Shown here piece by piece: positions 1 to 10,092 of a DNA stretch of 64,000 nucleotides; the first letter of the stretch is position 1; every line of letters begins with the position of its first letter. Under the pieces are notes generated by a model. It searched no databases and was not told where the DNA came from. It saw only the letters and a list, made by a program, of their open reading frames with translations. The translations under genes were made by a program, and so were the position numbers. The stretch is from Oceanospirillaceae bacterium (GTDB taxonomy: Bacteria > Pseudomonadota > Gammaproteobacteria > Pseudomonadales > Balneatricaceae): NCBI GenBank assembly GCA_029938085.1, contig JAPYOS010000002.1, positions 276,420 through 340,419 of the forward strand, written 5' to 3'.

Positions 1-144
1 CAAATCACTGACCCTGGTGCTTTCCACAATGTTGAGGTCGGCACAGATCTTTTGAGCAGTAGGTCGGCCAATACCAAAGACATAAGTCAACGAGATAACC
101 GTGTGCTTATGATCTGGAATATTGACACCAGCTATACGAGCCAT
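1..144 (-). CDS. rpsM: 30S ribosomal protein S13, N-terminal part (cut by window edge)
   Basis: The 48 codons read [20 protein letters not shown] and continue with the YVFGIG and A-x-x-I-C segments typical of S13, a small-subunit head protein that contacts P-site tRNA and 23S rRNA. The gene runs off the left edge, so the C-terminal half is not visible. It is the first gene of the alpha operon (rpsM-rpsK-rpsD-rpoA-rplQ in relatives) and has its own promoter between it and rpmJ. The start matches the family start exactly. Confidence 0.96.
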   Translation of the reverse strand, partial: MARIAGVNIPDHKHTVISLTYVFGIGRPTAQKICADLNIVESTRVSDL

Positions 145-213
145 TCAATTTACTCCGTTCGAGGCACTCAAAAAGTGCTTCGTTTCTATTCTCTTCGTCA
201 CAGAAGGCGGCGA

Positions 214-242
214 ATTATACATTCGATACCTTCTCAGGTCAA
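214..242 (-). promoter_or_regulatory. Alpha-operon promoter upstream of rpsM
   Basis: On the minus strand a -35 TTGACC (237-242) and a -10 TATAAT (214-219) are separated by 17 bp and followed by a GC-rich discriminator. The site overlaps the spacer just past the rpmJ stop, so rpsM and its followers can be transcribed independently of the spc operon. It leaves about 60 nt of leader before rpsM, the place where S4 autoregulation acts in relatives. I did not recognise the S4 pseudoknot itself. Confidence 0.8.
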
Positions 243-248
243 ATAAGC

Positions 249-365
249 TTAGCCTTGGCGTTGCTTATGACGTGGCTCTACTTTGCAGACCACGCGAACT
301 ACACCTTTGCGACGCACGATTGTGCAGTTTCGACACATTTTCTTAACTGATGCACGTACTTTCAT
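249..365 (-). CDS. rpmJ: 50S ribosomal protein L36
   Basis: This 38-codon gene starts MKVRASVKK and ends KHKQRQG-like (RHKQRQG). It carries C11, C14, C27 and H33, the zinc-ribbon ligands of the C+ type of L36, so it is the zinc-dependent form. It lies 43 nt downstream of secY at the end of the spc operon, the canonical place. L36 is a late-assembling large-subunit protein. Confidence 0.95.
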   Translation of the reverse strand: MKVRASVKKMCRNCTIVRRKGVVRVVCKVEPRHKQRQG

Positions 366-408
366 TTCGAACTCCTAAATTCTTGGGGCGTTAAAATTGT
401 TAAGTTAA

Positions 409-1734
409 TTAACCCAACAGACCATTATTACCCGTCAAATTCGATTTCTTCATCAGGGAACTATACTGGTTGGACATCAAGTGAGATTGTACTTGGGACA
501 TGAAATCCATGACCACAACCACAACGATCAACAATGATGTACCACCAAAGTAAAAAGGCACATTCCATGCAATCACTAAGAACTGCGGCATTAGCGAAAC
601 CGCGGTAATGTAGAGTGCACCGAATAACGTTAACCGACCTAAGACAGTATCGATATAACGCGCCGATTGTTCACCTGGGCGAATGCCTGGAATAAAAGCT
701 CCAGACTTCTTCAAGTTATCCGCCACGTCTTTTGGGTTAAAGACCAATGCGGTATAAAAGAAGCAAAAGAACACAATACTTACTGCAAACAGCAATATGT
801 ACAAAGGCTGACCCGGCGCAAGCGCCAAGGAAATGTCCTGTACCCACTGCATATTGTCTGCCTGACCAAACCACTGACCGATTGAAGCCGGTAGTAACAG
901 GATGGCCGATGCAAAAATAGGCGGTATTACCCCCGCCATATTCACTTTCAAAGGCAAATGGCTGGACTGAGCGGCGAACACCTTATTGCCTTGCTGACGC
1001 TTGGCATAATTAACGGTGATGCGACGCTGACCACGCTCCATGAACACCACAAATGCGATGGTCGCGAGCGCCAGTACGGCGATTGCCAGCAGGGCGATAA
1101 TATTTAAGTCACCCTGACGGGCGGCCTCAAACGATTGTCCTACCGCGCCAGGAAGACCTGAAACGATACCTGCAAAAATGAGTATTGAGATGCCGTTACC
1201 AATGCCCTTTTCTGTCACTTGTTCACCAAGCCACATCAAGAACACAGCACCAGACACCAAGGTTACGACTGCAACGAAATAAAAGCTGAGGTCTGCATTA
1301 AAGGCAATTCCTTGCCCAGCAAGACCGACCGCCATAGCTAAAGACTGTACTGTGGCTAAAATCACAGTACCGTAGCGGGTGTATTGACTTATTTTCCGTC
1401 GACCAGCTTCACCTTCCTTCTTCAGCTGCTCTAACTGTGGGCTTACCACGGTCATGAGCTGCATGATTATCGAAGCCGAAATGTAAGGCATAATGCCCAA
1501 GGCCAAGATACTCATGCGCTCCAACGCGCCACCCGAGAACATGTTAAACATGCTCAGGATGGTGCCTTGATTCTGCTCGAACATAGCGGCAAGGCGGTCC
1601 GGGTTAATTCCAGGAACTGGAATGTGTGCACCGATACGATACACCAAAATGGCGATCAGAACGAAGCGCAAGCGAGACCATAGCTCACTTAACCCACCTT
1701 GATTGCCAGCTGGCGACTTACCTTGCTTTGCCAT
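409..1734 (-). CDS. secY: Protein translocase subunit SecY
   Basis: This is the core pore of the SecYEG translocon in the inner membrane. The 441-residue product has about ten hydrophobic segments. It shows the SecY hallmarks IPVPGI near residue 40 and the plug-region run [19 protein letters not shown], as well as conserved cytoplasmic loops ending in [11 protein letters not shown] chose the start at [10 protein letters not shown] by homology; an upstream in-frame start overlaps rplO. It begins one nucleotide after the rplO stop, consistent with translational coupling in the spc operon. Confidence 0.97.
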   Translation of the reverse strand: MAKQGKSPAGNQGGLSELWSRLRFVLIAILVYRIGAHIPVPGINPDRLAAMFEQNQGTILSMFNMFSGGALERMSILALGIMPYISASIIMQLMTVVSPQLEQLKKEGEAGRRKISQYTRYGTVILATVQSLAMAVGLAGQGIAFNADLSFYFVAVVTLVSGAVFLMWLGEQVTEKGIGNGISILIFAGIVSGLPGAVGQSFEAARQGDLNIIALLAIAVLALATIAFVVFMERGQRRITVNYAKRQQGNKVFAAQSSHLPLKVNMAGVIPPIFASAILLLPASIGQWFGQADNMQWVQDISLALAPGQPLYILLFAVSIVFFCFFYTALVFNPKDVADNLKKSGAFIPGIRPGEQSARYIDTVLGRLTLFGALYITAVSLMPQFLVIAWNVPFYFGGTSLLIVVVVVMDFMSQVQSHLMSNQYSSLMKKSNLTGNNGLLG

Positions 1735-1735
1735 A

Positions 1736-2170
1736 CTATGCCTCGATCTTACCGCCAGCAGCTTCAATAGCTGCTGCAGCGCCCTTAGTTACGCGCAAAC
1801 CTTTGACAGTAACTGCCCGGTTTAGCTCGCCGCTAAGGATAATTTTAGCGTCTTTCATGCGATCGTTGATCACGTCAGCAGCTTGTAGTGCTGCCAAGTC
1901 GATCACGTCAACATTCATGCTCGCTATTTCGCTCAACCGCACTTCAGCTACAAAAGCAGCTTTGCGTGAGGTAAAACCAAACTTAGGTAGACGCCTTTGT
2001 AGAGGCATCTGGCCGCCTTCAAATCCTGGCTTAACACTGCCGCCAGAACGAGACTTTTGACCTTTGTGACCGCGGCCACACGTCTTGCCCAAACCAGAAC
2101 CGATGCCACGACCTACGCGCTTTGGCGCGTGGGTAGAACCTTCGGCTGGGGATAGAGTATTTAAACGCAT
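1736..2170 (-). CDS. rplO: 50S ribosomal protein L15
   Basis: L15 is a late-assembly 23S rRNA-binding protein. The 144-residue product has the glycine-rich basic N-terminus with [15 protein letters not shown] and the internal [15 protein letters not shown] signature. It sits between rpmD and secY, 11 nt after rpmD, as expected for the spc operon. Confidence 0.97.
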   Translation of the reverse strand: MRLNTLSPAEGSTHAPKRVGRGIGSGLGKTCGRGHKGQKSRSGGSVKPGFEGGQMPLQRRLPKFGFTSRKAAFVAEVRLSEIASMNVDVIDLAALQAADVINDRMKDAKIILSGELNRAVTVKGLRVTKGAAAAIEAAGGKIEA

Positions 2171-2181
2171 ATCAATTTCCC

Positions 2182-2373
2182 TTATTCGCCTTCAACGCGA
2201 ACCATGTAGTTGACCTTATTGATCATGCCACGTACAGATGGAGTGTCTTCCACTTCTACTGTATGCCACATGCGCTTGAGGCCAAGACCCTTGACGCAAT
2301 CACGGTGACGTGGCAATTTGCCATGCACGCTGCGCACAAGAGTGACCTTGATCATAGACTTTGCTTTTGCCAT
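2182..2373 (-). CDS. rpmD: 50S ribosomal protein L30
   Basis: This small 63-residue protein contains the L30 core IKVTLVRS, the segment [15 protein letters not shown] and the closing loop [10 protein letters not shown]. It has the short bacterial length and lies between rpsE and rplO, 7 nt after rpsE. Confidence 0.95.
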   Translation of the reverse strand: MAKAKSMIKVTLVRSVHGKLPRHRDCVKGLGLKRMWHTVEVEDTPSVRGMINKVNYMVRVEGE

Positions 2374-2380
2374 GACTTAA

Positions 2381-2881
2381 TTACCCCAGTATTTCTTCAA
2401 CAGTTTTACCGCGTTTAGCTGCAATCTCGTCTGGAGAATTCATAGCCTTAAGGCCATTGAATGTTGCACGCACTACGTTTACCGGATTGGTAGAACCGTA
2501 GCACTTAGCTAATACGTTATGGACACCAGCCATCTCAAATACAGCACGCATTGCGCCACCAGCAATTACGCCGGTACCGTCAGATGCTGGCTGCATGTAT
2601 ACCTTAGAGGCACCATGGCGAGCTTTAATTGGGTATTGAAGGGTAGTACCGTCCAATTCCACTGTGATCATGTTGCGACGCGCAGCTTCCATAGCTTTTT
2701 GGATTGCAGCAGGCACTTCACGAGCCTTACCACGTCCATATCCTACACGGCCTGCGCCGTCGCCTACCACTGTTAAAGCGGTAAAGCTAAAGATACGACC
2801 ACCTTTAACTACTTTAGATACACGGTTAACCTGTACCAAGCTTTCTTGCAGGTCGCCGTCTTTCTGTTCAATGTTAGCCAT
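2381..2881 (-). CDS. rpsE: 30S ribosomal protein S5
   Basis: S5 contributes to decoding accuracy and mRNA unwinding at the ribosome entry. The 166-residue product has the double-stranded-RNA-binding-like N-domain ([25 protein letters not shown]) and the C-terminal [15 protein letters not shown] segment. Two ATGs occur in MTMANIEQ. The second is preferred because the AAGGA ribosome-binding site is about 8 nt before it and only 2 to 3 nt before the first. Confidence 0.96.
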   Translation of the reverse strand: MANIEQKDGDLQESLVQVNRVSKVVKGGRIFSFTALTVVGDGAGRVGYGRGKAREVPAAIQKAMEAARRNMITVELDGTTLQYPIKARHGASKVYMQPASDGTGVIAGGAMRAVFEMAGVHNVLAKCYGSTNPVNVVRATFNGLKAMNSPDEIAAKRGKTVEEILG

Positions 2882-2893
2882 TGTCATATTTCC

Positions 2894-3241
2894 TTAGAAC
2901 TGCAAGCCAGCTTCACGCGCGGCTTCAGCCAACGCCTTCACTCGGCCGTGGTATTTAAATCCAGAACGGTCAAATGCTACCGTCTCGACACCTGCTTCTT
3001 TAGCGCGTGTTGCGATCAATGTGCCTACTTGTGCAGCCGCATCAGCGTTGCTAGTAGCGCCAGAGCGCAAGCTAGAGTCTAAAGTAGAAGCTTGAGCTAG
3101 TACTTGAGATCCGTCGCCAGAAATGACTTGTGCGTAGATATGCTGTGATGTGCGGTTAACACACAAACGGGTCACACCTAGGTCACGCATCTTATAACGT
3201 GCGCGCGCGGCGCGACGTATACGTGCAATTTTCTTTTCCAT
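2894..3241 (-). CDS. rplR: 50S ribosomal protein L18
   Basis: L18 binds 5S rRNA in the central protuberance with L5 and L25. The 115-residue product has the arginine-rich start [15 protein letters not shown], the [13 protein letters not shown] strand and the C-terminal [20 protein letters not shown] block. It lies in spc-operon order between rplF and rpsE. Confidence 0.96.
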   Translation of the reverse strand: MEKKIARIRRAARARYKMRDLGVTRLCVNRTSQHIYAQVISGDGSQVLAQASTLDSSLRSGATSNADAAAQVGTLIATRAKEAGVETVAFDRSGFKYHGRVKALAEAAREAGLQF

Positions 3242-3253
3242 CGTTATCCTGCC

Positions 3254-3787
3254 TTACTTCTTCTTAGCTTCTTTACGACGCACATGCTCGTCTGCATAAC
3301 GTACACCCTTACCTTTATAAGGCTCTGGCGGACGGAAAGCGCGAATCTCTGCAGACACCTGGCCTACACGTTGCTTGTCGATACCGGAAACTACGACTGT
3401 AGTTTGGTTAGGGCACTCGGCCGTAATGCCTTCAGGCAACTGGTAATCTACCGGATGGGAAAAACCCAAGGTTAGATTAAGCACAGAGCCTTTAACGGCA
3501 GCACGGTAACCAACACCTTGTAATAACAAAGTCTTAGTAAAACCGTTGACGACGCCAGATACCATGTTATTGACCAAAGCACGGGTGGTGCCGGACATAG
3601 CGATGGCTAGCTTACTATTATTTCGTGCACCGAAAGTAAGAACGTTATCGGCTTGATCAACTTCCACGTCGTTGTGGATAACCAAGTCCATAGATCCTTT
3701 ACCACCTTTAATGGTCAAGTCGCGACCATTAATAGTGACGGTCACACCTGAGGGCAGCGCCACAGGGCTTTTTGCTACTCGTGACAT
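3254..3787 (-). CDS. rplF: 50S ribosomal protein L6
   Basis: L6 binds helix 97 of 23S rRNA near the sarcin-ricin loop. The 177-residue product starts [15 protein letters not shown], contains [13 protein letters not shown], and ends with the family signature [27 protein letters not shown] tail. The length matches the family. Confidence 0.97.
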   Translation of the reverse strand: MSRVAKSPVALPSGVTVTINGRDLTIKGGKGSMDLVIHNDVEVDQADNVLTFGARNNSKLAIAMSGTTRALVNNMVSGVVNGFTKTLLLQGVGYRAAVKGSVLNLTLGFSHPVDYQLPEGITAECPNQTTVVVSGIDKQRVGQVSAEIRAFRPPEPYKGKGVRYADEHVRRKEAKKK

Positions 3788-3796
3788 GACAACTCC

Positions 3797-4189
3797 TTAG
3801 AATACAGTACAGATGACTTCACCACCGATACCAGCAGCACGGGCTGCGCGGTCGGACATGACGCCATGAGAAGTTGTAACGATTGCAACACCTAAACCAC
3901 CTTCAACGGTAGGAATAGAAGAAGCGCCTTTGTACACGCGTAGAGAAGGCTTAGAAATGCGTACAATCTTTTCGATTACAGGCTTGCCTTCATAATATTT
4001 CAAAGTAATAGTTAGTTCAGGCTTAGTTCCTTCAGCAACTGAGATGTCGCCTACGTAACCTTCGCTTTGGAGAACTTGCGCTACTGACACCTTCAACTTT
4101 GAAGAAGGCATAGTGACTGATACTTTACCAGCCATGTGCGCATTACGGATGCGTGTGATCATATCCGCTAATGTGTCTTGCATACTCAT
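3797..4189 (-). CDS. rpsH: 30S ribosomal protein S8
   Basis: S8 binds the 16S central domain and is the autorepressor of the spc operon in Escherichia coli. The 130-residue product starts [20 protein letters not shown] and ends [12 protein letters not shown] chose this start over an in-frame ATG 12 codons earlier because a GGAG lies 9 nt upstream and the family starts here. An unusually long 187-nt spacer separates it from rpsN. Confidence 0.96.
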   Translation of the reverse strand: MSMQDTLADMITRIRNAHMAGKVSVTMPSSKLKVSVAQVLQSEGYVGDISVAEGTKPELTITLKYYEGKPVIEKIVRISKPSLRVYKGASSIPTVEGGLGVAIVTTSHGVMSDRAARAAGIGGEVICTVF

Positions 4190-4339
4190 GTGAGTGAGCT
4201 CCATATAATAACTTTTGTACAGCATGCCCTAAGGCGCGCTTATCAAAAGCGTGATCAGACCTGAAGTCGGTATTGACTTAGGTTTCCAACCACCGTTTTA
4301 AAAATCTGAATGCACCTAATTGCACATTCAAACTTTAAA

Positions 4340-4371
4340 TTGGCTGCGAAGCACAGGTGCCAAGCAGCCAA
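4340..4371 (-). promoter_or_regulatory. Hairpin in the rpsN-rpsH spacer
   Basis: The arms TTGGCTGC (4340-4347) and GCAGCCAA (4364-4371) form an 8-bp stem, with an inner GCAC/GTGC pairing inside the loop. On the transcribed strand it begins six nucleotides after the rpsN stop and is followed by UUUAAAGUUU, so it resembles a weak attenuator or a processing/stabilising stem in a spacer of 187 nt. Function is inferred. Confidence 0.5.
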
Positions 4372-4376
4372 CCTGA

Positions 4377-4682
4377 CTACCAAGAGGCTTTCTTAAGCCC
4401 TGGTACGTCACCACGCATCGCAGCTTCACGAAGCTTGATACGTGATAGGCCGAACTTACGGTAAACCGCATGTGGACGACCTGTGATTTGACAACGGCGC
4501 ATTTGACGCACTGGGCTTGCGTTGCGAGGCAACTTTTGCAAAGCCATTTGGGCATCCCAACGATCTTCATCGCTAGTGTTAACGTCGTTTAAAATTGCTT
4601 TAATTGCAGCGCGTTTAACGGCAAACTTAGCAACTGTTTGTGCACGTTTGTCTTCACGCGCTTTCATGGAAGATTTAGCCAT
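4377..4682 (-). CDS. rpsN: 30S ribosomal protein S14 (long, zinc-free type)
   Basis: S14 is a head protein of the small subunit. The 101-residue length and the C-terminal [19 protein letters not shown] are typical. The paired CxxC motifs of the zinc-binding form are missing, since only one Cys (in RRCQITGRP) is present, so this is the C-minus form. It lies 9 nt after rplE. Confidence 0.96.
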   Translation of the reverse strand: MAKSSMKAREDKRAQTVAKFAVKRAAIKAILNDVNTSDEDRWDAQMALQKLPRNASPVRQMRRCQITGRPHAVYRKFGLSRIKLREAAMRGDVPGLKKASW

Positions 4683-4691
4683 GGTATCGCC

Positions 4692-5231
4692 CTACTTTTT
4701 GAACGGGAAGTTAAGGGCTGTTAATAGCGCCAAACCTTCTTCGTTGTTACGTGCTGTGGTAGTGATGGTGATATCCATACCGCGTAGCTTATCCACTTTA
4801 TCGTATTCGATTTCAGGGAAAATGATCTGCTCGCGCACACCCATGCTGTAGTTACCACGACCATCGAATGACTTAGGATTTAAGCCACGGAAGTCACGGA
4901 TACGAGGGATAGAGATATCAACCAAACGGTCAAAGAATTCCCACATTTGCTGGCCACGTAAAGTAACTTTACAACCAACAGGCCATCCTTCACGCACTTT
5001 AAAGCCTGCAATAGACTTACGCGCTAGGGTAACAACAACTTTCTGACCAGCGATAGCTTCTAAATCAGCTACTGCGTTTTCGATCATCTTCTTGTCGCCA
5101 ATGCCTTCACCAACACCCATGTTTAGAGTGATTTTGGTGATTTTTGGAACTTCGTTAACGTTTGCAAGTGCTAGCTCTTTGTGGAGCTTAGCAGCTACTT
5201 CGTTTTTGTATAATGCTTTTAGTCTTGACAT
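4692..5231 (-). CDS. rplE: 50S ribosomal protein L5
   Basis: L5 binds 5S rRNA and contacts P-site tRNA. The 179-residue product has LNMGVGE near residue 38, the [19 protein letters not shown] block and the ending [15 protein letters not shown]. Length and start match the family. Only 13 nt separate it from rplX, so there is little room for the separate S8 target seen at this junction in E. coli. Confidence 0.97.
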   Translation of the reverse strand: MSRLKALYKNEVAAKLHKELALANVNEVPKITKITLNMGVGEGIGDKKMIENAVADLEAIAGQKVVVTLARKSIAGFKVREGWPVGCKVTLRGQQMWEFFDRLVDISIPRIRDFRGLNPKSFDGRGNYSMGVREQIIFPEIEYDKVDKLRGMDITITTTARNNEEGLALLTALNFPFKK

Positions 5232-5244
5232 AGTCCGAATCCCC

Positions 5245-5559
5245 TTATGCGCCGATCACTTCGCCGCTGGACTTGAAGATACGTACCTTACTGCCGTCTT
5301 CAAGAATCTTGAAGCCAACACGGTCGCCTTTACCAGTTGCGGAGTTGAAAATAGCAACATTAGAAGCTGCAATTGCTGCTTCCATATCAATGATGCCGCC
5401 AGGTTGGTTCGTCATTGGATTTGGCTTCTGGTTTTTCTTAACCATATTGATGCCAGACACAATGAAGCGACCGTCAAGAACTTTTGCGACAGTGCCGCGC
5501 TTGCCCTTGTCTTTGCCTGCAATAACGATTACTTCGTCATCGCGCTTAATTTTAAGCAT
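5245..5559 (-). CDS. rplX: 50S ribosomal protein L24
   Basis: L24 is an early assembly initiator of the large subunit. The 104-residue product starts [20 protein letters not shown], a KOW motif, and contains [12 protein letters not shown] and the central [10 protein letters not shown]. It is preceded by a 102-nt structured spacer rather than the usual short gap. Confidence 0.97.
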   Translation of the reverse strand: MLKIKRDDEVIVIAGKDKGKRGTVAKVLDGRFIVSGINMVKKNQKPNPMTNQPGGIIDMEAAIAASNVAIFNSATGKGDRVGFKILEDGSKVRIFKSSGEVIGA

Positions 5560-5591
5560 TTTTTTGTCCTTTCCTACATCCTTCTCATACT

Positions 5592-5638
5592 AGAAAGAGC
5601 GCTGCTGCGCTCTTTCTCTACCCCGCTGTGCAAGCGGG
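5592..5638 (-). promoter_or_regulatory. Two tandem hairpins in the rplN-rplX spacer
   Basis: The first hairpin has an 11-bp perfect stem (5592-5602 with 5607-5617, 4-nt loop). The second has a 6-bp GC-rich stem (5622-5627 with 5633-5638, 5-nt loop). They sit about 30 nt upstream of the rplX start on the transcribed strand. Neither is followed by a U-tract, so RNase processing, mRNA stability or translational control is more likely than termination. This is inferred. Confidence 0.6.
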
Positions 5639-5661
5639 CCAGTTTAGCCCCCTAGGGAGAC

Positions 5662-6030
5662 TTAAAGTACTTCAGGTGCCAGGGAAATAATTTTCATAAA
5701 TTTCTCGGTACGTAACTCACGAGTTACTGGGCCGAAGATACGTGTGCCGATAGGGGCGTCTGATGCGTTTAACAACACAGCAGAGTTAACATCGAAACGG
5801 ATGATAGAACCATCCGGACGACGCACACCTTTACGGGTCCGTACTACAACAGCTTTAAGCACTTGGCCTTTCTTCACCTTACCGCGAGGAATTGCTTCCT
5901 TAACAGTAATTTTGATGACATCGCCGATGCCTGCGTAACGACGGTGAGAACCGCCGAGTACCTTGATGCACTGTACTCGCTTGGCGCCGCTATTATCAGC
6001 AACGTCTAGCATTGATTCTGTTTGAATCAT
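5662..6030 (-). CDS. rplN: 50S ribosomal protein L14
   Basis: L14 forms intersubunit bridges with L19. The 122-residue product starts [19 protein letters not shown] and ends [11 protein letters not shown], both family signatures. It is flanked on each side by a 102-nt spacer containing a hairpin, which makes it an isolated cistron inside the spc operon. Confidence 0.97.
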   Translation of the reverse strand: MIQTESMLDVADNSGAKRVQCIKVLGGSHRRYAGIGDVIKITVKEAIPRGKVKKGQVLKAVVVRTRKGVRRPDGSIIRFDVNSAVLLNASDAPIGTRIFGPVTRELRTEKFMKIISLAPEVL

Positions 6031-6052
6031 GGTTTACTCCAAACTATTAGGG

Positions 6053-6106
6053 CCAATTTTGCGCTCCTTAACCAGAAAACCTTCTAATTTAGGCGCCCAA
6101 AATTGG
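6053..6106 (-). promoter_or_regulatory. Long hairpin in the rpsQ-rplN spacer
   Basis: CCAATTTTG (6053-6061) is fully complementary to CAAAATTGG (6098-6106), and additional GCG/CGC pairing extends the stem around a roughly 28-nt loop. It lies between the rpsQ stop and the rplN start, at the S10-spc operon boundary where relatives start the spc transcript. I did not find a convincing promoter here. A role in attenuation or mRNA processing is inferred. Confidence 0.5.
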
Positions 6107-6132
6107 GGATCCCGAGAAGCGAGGCGGGTATT

Positions 6133-6396
6133 CTACACCTTTGCGACGCTTTCTTCAATTTTTACCAAAGACCAAGACTTAGTCTTTGAAATTGGGCGTG
6201 TTTCACCAATAGTTACCAGGTCGCCGGTGCCGCACTCATTGTTTTCATCATGTGCATGAAGCTTAGTAGAACGCTTCACATACTTATGATAAATAGGGTG
6301 CTTTACACGACGTTCAATCAACACAGTAATGGACTTGTCCATCTTGTCGCTGATGACCCGGCCAGTGGCGAGACGAGGCTGTTCAGTTGCCGTCAT
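6133..6396 (-). CDS. rpsQ: 30S ribosomal protein S17
   Basis: S17 is a primary 16S rRNA binder with an OB fold. The 87-residue product contains [20 protein letters not shown] and the H-D-E-x-N-E-C-x-x-G-D signature ([11 protein letters not shown]). It ends the S10 operon directly after rpmC. Confidence 0.96.
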   Translation of the reverse strand: MTATEQPRLATGRVISDKMDKSITVLIERRVKHPIYHKYVKRSTKLHAHDENNECGTGDLVTIGETRPISKTKSWSLVKIEESVAKV

Positions 6397-6397
6397 A

Positions 6398-6589
6398 TCA
6401 GTTACCTGCCTTTTCGTTAAGAATAGTCTTTACGCGGGCGATATCGCGGCGCGTCTGACCCAACAAGTGGGACTGACCTAGCTGACCTGAAGATTTTTGC
6501 ATACGTAGGTTAAACTGTTCCTTTAATAGGTCCAGTAAAGACGTTTGCAATTCGTCTACAGATTTTTCACGCAATTCAACAGTATTCAT
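6398..6589 (-). CDS. rpmC: 50S ribosomal protein L29
   Basis: L29 lies near the peptide exit tunnel and helps bind trigger factor and SRP. The 63-residue product has the [26 protein letters not shown] helix pair. Its ATG overlaps the rplP stop by one base (TAATG), indicating translational coupling. Confidence 0.95.
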   Translation of the reverse strand: MNTVELREKSVDELQTSLLDLLKEQFNLRMQKSSGQLGQSHLLGQTRRDIARVKTILNEKAGN

Positions 6590-7002
6590 TACATCACCGT
6601 CCGCTTAACAAAAGTGGTGGCGAGTGGCAATTTAGCTGCAGCAAGCGTGAACGCTTCATTGGCTAGTTGCTCAGAAACACCTTCCATCTCAAACAAGACT
6701 TTGCCTGGCTGAATTTGGGCAACCCAATATTCAACGTTACCCTTACCCTTACCTTGACGAACTTCAAGAGGCTTTTGAGTAATCGGCTTGTCTGGAAAAA
6801 CTCGGATCCAAATCTTACCACCACGTTTGACGTGACGCGTCATAGTACGACGAGCCGCTTCAATTTGACGGGCGGTAATACGGCCACGGCCAGTAGCCTT
6901 AAGACCAAATTCACCGAAACTAACTTTACTACCGCGAAGTGCAAGACCGCGGTTACGGCCTTTGTGCATTTTGCGGAATTTTGTGCGTTTAGGTTGCAAC
7001 AT
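6589..7002 (-). CDS. rplP: 50S ribosomal protein L16
   Basis: L16 organises the A-site region of the peptidyl-transferase centre. The 137-residue product starts [19 protein letters not shown]. It contains the conserved [23 protein letters not shown] block, which includes the arginine hydroxylated by RoxA in relatives. Confidence 0.97.
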   Translation of the reverse strand: MLQPKRTKFRKMHKGRNRGLALRGSKVSFGEFGLKATGRGRITARQIEAARRTMTRHVKRGGKIWIRVFPDKPITQKPLEVRQGKGKGNVEYWVAQIQPGKVLFEMEGVSEQLANEAFTLAAAKLPLATTFVKRTVM

Positions 7003-7013
7003 TAATGTATCCC

Positions 7014-7694
7014 CTATTTAGCTTTTTTCGAAGCGTTGTTTTTTGCAGCACGGACTTCGTCCAAACCACCCAAAATTTCGCCTTTAAAAATCCACACTTT
7101 AACGCCGATGATGCCATACGTAGTATTGGCTTCATAGGGAGCGTAGTCGATGTCTGCACGGAATGTGTGCAATGGAACGCGACCTTCACGATACCACTCA
7201 GATCGTGCGATTTCAGCACCACCTAGACGACCACCCAATTGAATCTTGATGCCTTCGGCACCCAGACGCATGGCGTTTTGTACAGCACGTTTCATGGCGC
7301 GACGAAACATAACCCGACGCTCCAATTGACCGGCTACACTTTGTGCAACGAGTTTCGCATCCAATTCTGGTTTACGGATCTCTTCGATGTTGATGTGCAC
7401 AGGCACGCCCATCATCTTAGAACATTCGTTACGTAGCTTTTCTACGTCTTCGCCCTTTTTACCGATAACGATACCAGGACGTGCTGTGTGAATTGTAATA
7501 CGTGCATTCTGAGCAGGACGCTCAATTTCGATGCGACTTACTGAAGCACGTTCAAGACGCTGCTCCAAAAAGGCACGAACTTTTAAGTCCTGCAACAGGT
7601 TAGTCGCATAGGTTGAGCGGTTCGCATACCAAGTAGAGGTATGGTCCTTCACTATACCAAGGCGAATACCCGTAGGATGTATTTTCTGACCCAT
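7014..7694 (-). CDS. rpsC: 30S ribosomal protein S3
   Basis: S3 is at the mRNA entry and has helicase activity. The 226-residue product starts [18 protein letters not shown] and carries the KH-domain loop [14 protein letters not shown]. It also has the C-terminal [29 protein letters not shown] segment (here LHTFR). Confidence 0.97.
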   Translation of the reverse strand: MGQKIHPTGIRLGIVKDHTSTWYANRSTYATNLLQDLKVRAFLEQRLERASVSRIEIERPAQNARITIHTARPGIVIGKKGEDVEKLRNECSKMMGVPVHINIEEIRKPELDAKLVAQSVAGQLERRVMFRRAMKRAVQNAMRLGAEGIKIQLGGRLGGAEIARSEWYREGRVPLHTFRADIDYAPYEANTTYGIIGVKVWIFKGEILGGLDEVRAAKNNASKKAK

Positions 7695-7703
7695 TGGTAG
7701 CTC

Positions 7704-8036
7704 CTATTTCTCAGCGACTTTCACGGTGATATGACATGAGCGCTTTAAAATTCGGTCGGCACGGCCTTTGGCACGTGGACTGATACGCTTCATGGTCATA
7801 CCTTCGTCTACGAATGCGGTAGTAACCGTTAATTCGTCTACGTCGAGACCGTTGTTATGTTCTGCATTAGCGATAGCTGAATCCAAAACTTTCTTGACTA
7901 ACTCAGCCGCCTTTTTGGGGCTGTAAGCAAGAATAGTTAATGCTTCATCTACGCGCTTTCCGCGGATTTGATCGACAACCAAACGCGCTTTTTGAGCAGA
8001 TATTCTGGCACCCATATGTTTTGCGGTGACTTCCAT
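7704..8036 (-). CDS. rplV: 50S ribosomal protein L22
   Basis: L22 lines the peptide exit tunnel with its beta-hairpin loop. The 110-residue product starts [20 protein letters not shown] and ends with the [19 protein letters not shown] segment. Three nearby ATGs exist; the third is used because GGAG sits 6 nt upstream and because it gives the family length. Confidence 0.95.
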   Translation of the reverse strand: MEVTAKHMGARISAQKARLVVDQIRGKRVDEALTILAYSPKKAAELVKKVLDSAIANAEHNNGLDVDELTVTTAFVDEGMTMKRISPRAKGRADRILKRSCHITVKVAEK

Positions 8037-8047
8037 CATATTCTCCA

Positions 8048-8323
8048 TTAGCGCTTGGCTTTCTTGTCTGCTGCGTGGCCCTTATAGGTCCGCGTGGCAG
8101 AAAATTCGCCGAGTTTATGCCCTACCATGTCTTCAGTTACGAAAACAGGTACGTGTTGGCGTCCGTTATGGACTGCAATCGTCATCCCTACAAAGTTAGG
8201 GAAGATCGTCGAACGACGAGACCAGGTTTTAATTGGTCGACGGTCGTTGGCTTCAACTGCAGTCTCAACCTTTTTCAACAAATGAAGGTCGATAAATGGA
8301 CCTTTCTTAAGTGAACGTGGCAC
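8048..8323 (-). CDS. rpsS: 30S ribosomal protein S19
   Basis: S19 forms a head heterodimer with S13. The 91-residue product starts [20 protein letters not shown] and contains [23 protein letters not shown]. It ends with the [16 protein letters not shown] block. Confidence 0.97.
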   Translation of the reverse strand: MPRSLKKGPFIDLHLLKKVETAVEANDRRPIKTWSRRSTIFPNFVGMTIAVHNGRQHVPVFVTEDMVGHKLGEFSATRTYKGHAADKKAKR

Positions 8324-8342
8324 AGCCGTATCCTCTTCTTAG

Positions 8343-9170
8343 TTATTTAGCGTTGCGACGACGAACAATAAGTTTGTCGGTGCGCTTGTTGCTACGAGTT
8401 TTGTAACCCTTGGTTGGGGTACCCCATGGAGACACAGGATGACGACCACCTGAGGTACGTCCTTCACCACCACCATGTGGGTGATCAACTGGGTTCATTG
8501 CCACACCGCGAACGGTAGGACGAACACCACGCCAGCGGGAGGCGCCAGCCTTACCCAATGACCGAAGGCTATGCTCGGAGTTGCTTACTTCGCCTAGAGT
8601 GGCATTACACTCAACACGAATTTTACGCATTTCGCCGGAACGTAGACGTAATGTAGCGTAATCACCTTCACGCGCTACCAGTTGCACAGAGGCACCAGCA
8701 GAACGAGCGATTTGCGCGCCTTTACCTACTTTCATTTCAACGCAGTGCACTATGCTACCCAGAGGGATATTGCGTAGAGGCATGGTGTTACCACTCTTAA
8801 TTGGTGCATCAGCACCAGAAAGAATTTGATCACCGGCCTTCATGCCCTTAGAGGCAATGATGTAACGACGTTCGCCGTCTGCATAAAGCACAAGTGCAAT
8901 ATTGGCAGTACGGTTTGGATCGTATTCTAGACGCTCTACAGTGGCTGGAATGCCCACTTTATTGCGCTTAAAATCGACCATGCGATAATGCTGCTTATGA
9001 CCACCACCGATATGACGGGTAGTGATACGGCCGTTGTTATTACGACCGCCAGACTTTGACTTCTTCTCTAGCAAAGGCGCGTATGGCTTGCCTTTATGCA
9101 GATCAGCGTGTACGACTTTAATGACGTGACGACGACCCGGAGAAGTAGGTTTACACTTTACAATAGACAT
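8343..9170 (-). CDS. rplB: 50S ribosomal protein L2
   Basis: L2 is needed for subunit association and peptidyl transfer. The 275-residue product starts [16 protein letters not shown], the family start, so upstream in-frame codons overlapping rplW are not used. It carries the C-terminal [17 protein letters not shown] motif with the conserved histidine near the peptidyl-transferase centre. Confidence 0.97.
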   Translation of the reverse strand: MSIVKCKPTSPGRRHVIKVVHADLHKGKPYAPLLEKKSKSGGRNNNGRITTRHIGGGHKQHYRMVDFKRNKVGIPATVERLEYDPNRTANIALVLYADGERRYIIASKGMKAGDQILSGADAPIKSGNTMPLRNIPLGSIVHCVEMKVGKGAQIARSAGASVQLVAREGDYATLRLRSGEMRKIRVECNATLGEVSNSEHSLRSLGKAGASRWRGVRPTVRGVAMNPVDHPHGGGEGRTSGGRHPVSPWGTPTKGYKTRSNKRTDKLIVRRRNAK

Positions 9171-9180
9171 GTGCTTCTCC

Positions 9181-9477
9181 TTACGCCTCAGCGATGAAAT
9201 CGATGTCATGACCTTCCGCTAAGCGTACGTACGCTTTACGGATATTGTCCTTGTGACCAATGCCATAACGGGTGCGTTTAGCCTTACCCTTAGCATTAAG
9301 TACACGGACAGAAGCCACTTTAACTTCGAACAACTGCTCAACAGCCTTTTTAATTTCTGGCTTAGTCGCATCCGCGGCAACGCGGAAAACAACCTGACCA
9401 CCGTCGTCTGCGACGATTGTGGCTTTTTCAGAAATGTGCGGACCTAGCAGCACTTGATATATACGTTCTTGGTTCAT
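9181..9477 (-). CDS. rplW: 50S ribosomal protein L23
   Basis: L23 forms the docking site for trigger factor and SRP at the exit tunnel. The 98-residue product starts [20 protein letters not shown] and has the [18 protein letters not shown] core. Its ATG overlaps the rplD stop by four bases (ATGA). Confidence 0.96.
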   Translation of the reverse strand: MNQERIYQVLLGPHISEKATIVADDGGQVVFRVAADATKPEIKKAVEQLFEVKVASVRVLNAKGKAKRTRYGIGHKDNIRKAYVRLAEGHDIDFIAEA

Positions 9478-10076
9478 CCTAGCAACTCCTCGATCTTCTT
9501 CAGAGCAGCAACGGTTACGATAACCTTCTCGCTTCCAACCAAGCTAACAGGGTTAATGCCAGCGGCATCAACAACGTCAATCTTAGGGATGTTACGAGCG
9601 GCCAAGTAAAGGCCCGTTTCTACTGCTTCAGTCACAATTAGTGCGTCGGTAGCGCCAAACTCAGCAAGCTTAACAAGCATTGCTTTAGTCTTGGCTTCAG
9701 CCAATTCAAACGTTTCAACAACGATTAAACGCTCTTGACGTACTAGCTCGGCTAGGATGCATTGCATCGCAGCACGGTACATCTTGCGGTTAACTTTCTG
9801 TGAGTGATCTTGAGGACGAGCTGCAAATGCACGACCACCGCCAACCCAAATTGGGCTACGAATAGTACCAGCACGCGCACGACCTGTACCCTTCTGATTC
9901 CAGGGCTTACGACCGCCACCGCTCACTTCTGAACGGGTCTTCTGCTTGCGAGTACCTTGACGGCCTCCAGCTAGATATGCGGTTACTACTTGGTGAACAA
10001 GCGCTTCATTAAAGTCACGACCAAAGGCTACTTCGGACACTTCAACTGAACCACCTGCGACAAGATTTAAATTCAT
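9474..10076 (-). CDS. rplD: 50S ribosomal protein L4
   Basis: L4 has an extended loop in the exit tunnel and is the S10-operon autorepressor in E. coli. The 200-residue product has the [20 protein letters not shown] loop and [17 protein letters not shown]. It lies between rplC and rplW in standard order. Confidence 0.97.
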   Translation of the reverse strand: MNLNLVAGGSVEVSEVAFGRDFNEALVHQVVTAYLAGGRQGTRKQKTRSEVSGGGRKPWNQKGTGRARAGTIRSPIWVGGGRAFAARPQDHSQKVNRKMYRAAMQCILAELVRQERLIVVETFELAEAKTKAMLVKLAEFGATDALIVTEAVETGLYLAARNIPKIDVVDAAGINPVSLVGSEKVIVTVAALKKIEELLG

Positions 10077-10092
10077 GATATTCTCCTAAGCC

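Noticed and set aside
1626..2060. Plus-strand open frame antisense to secY/rplO
   Set aside because: No ribosome-binding site or family resemblance; it is fully covered by rplO and secY on the other strand.
5092..5655. Plus-strand open frame of about 187 codons antisense to rplE and rplX
   Set aside because: It lies over two well-supported ribosomal genes, has no recognisable domain, and is a codon-bias shadow.
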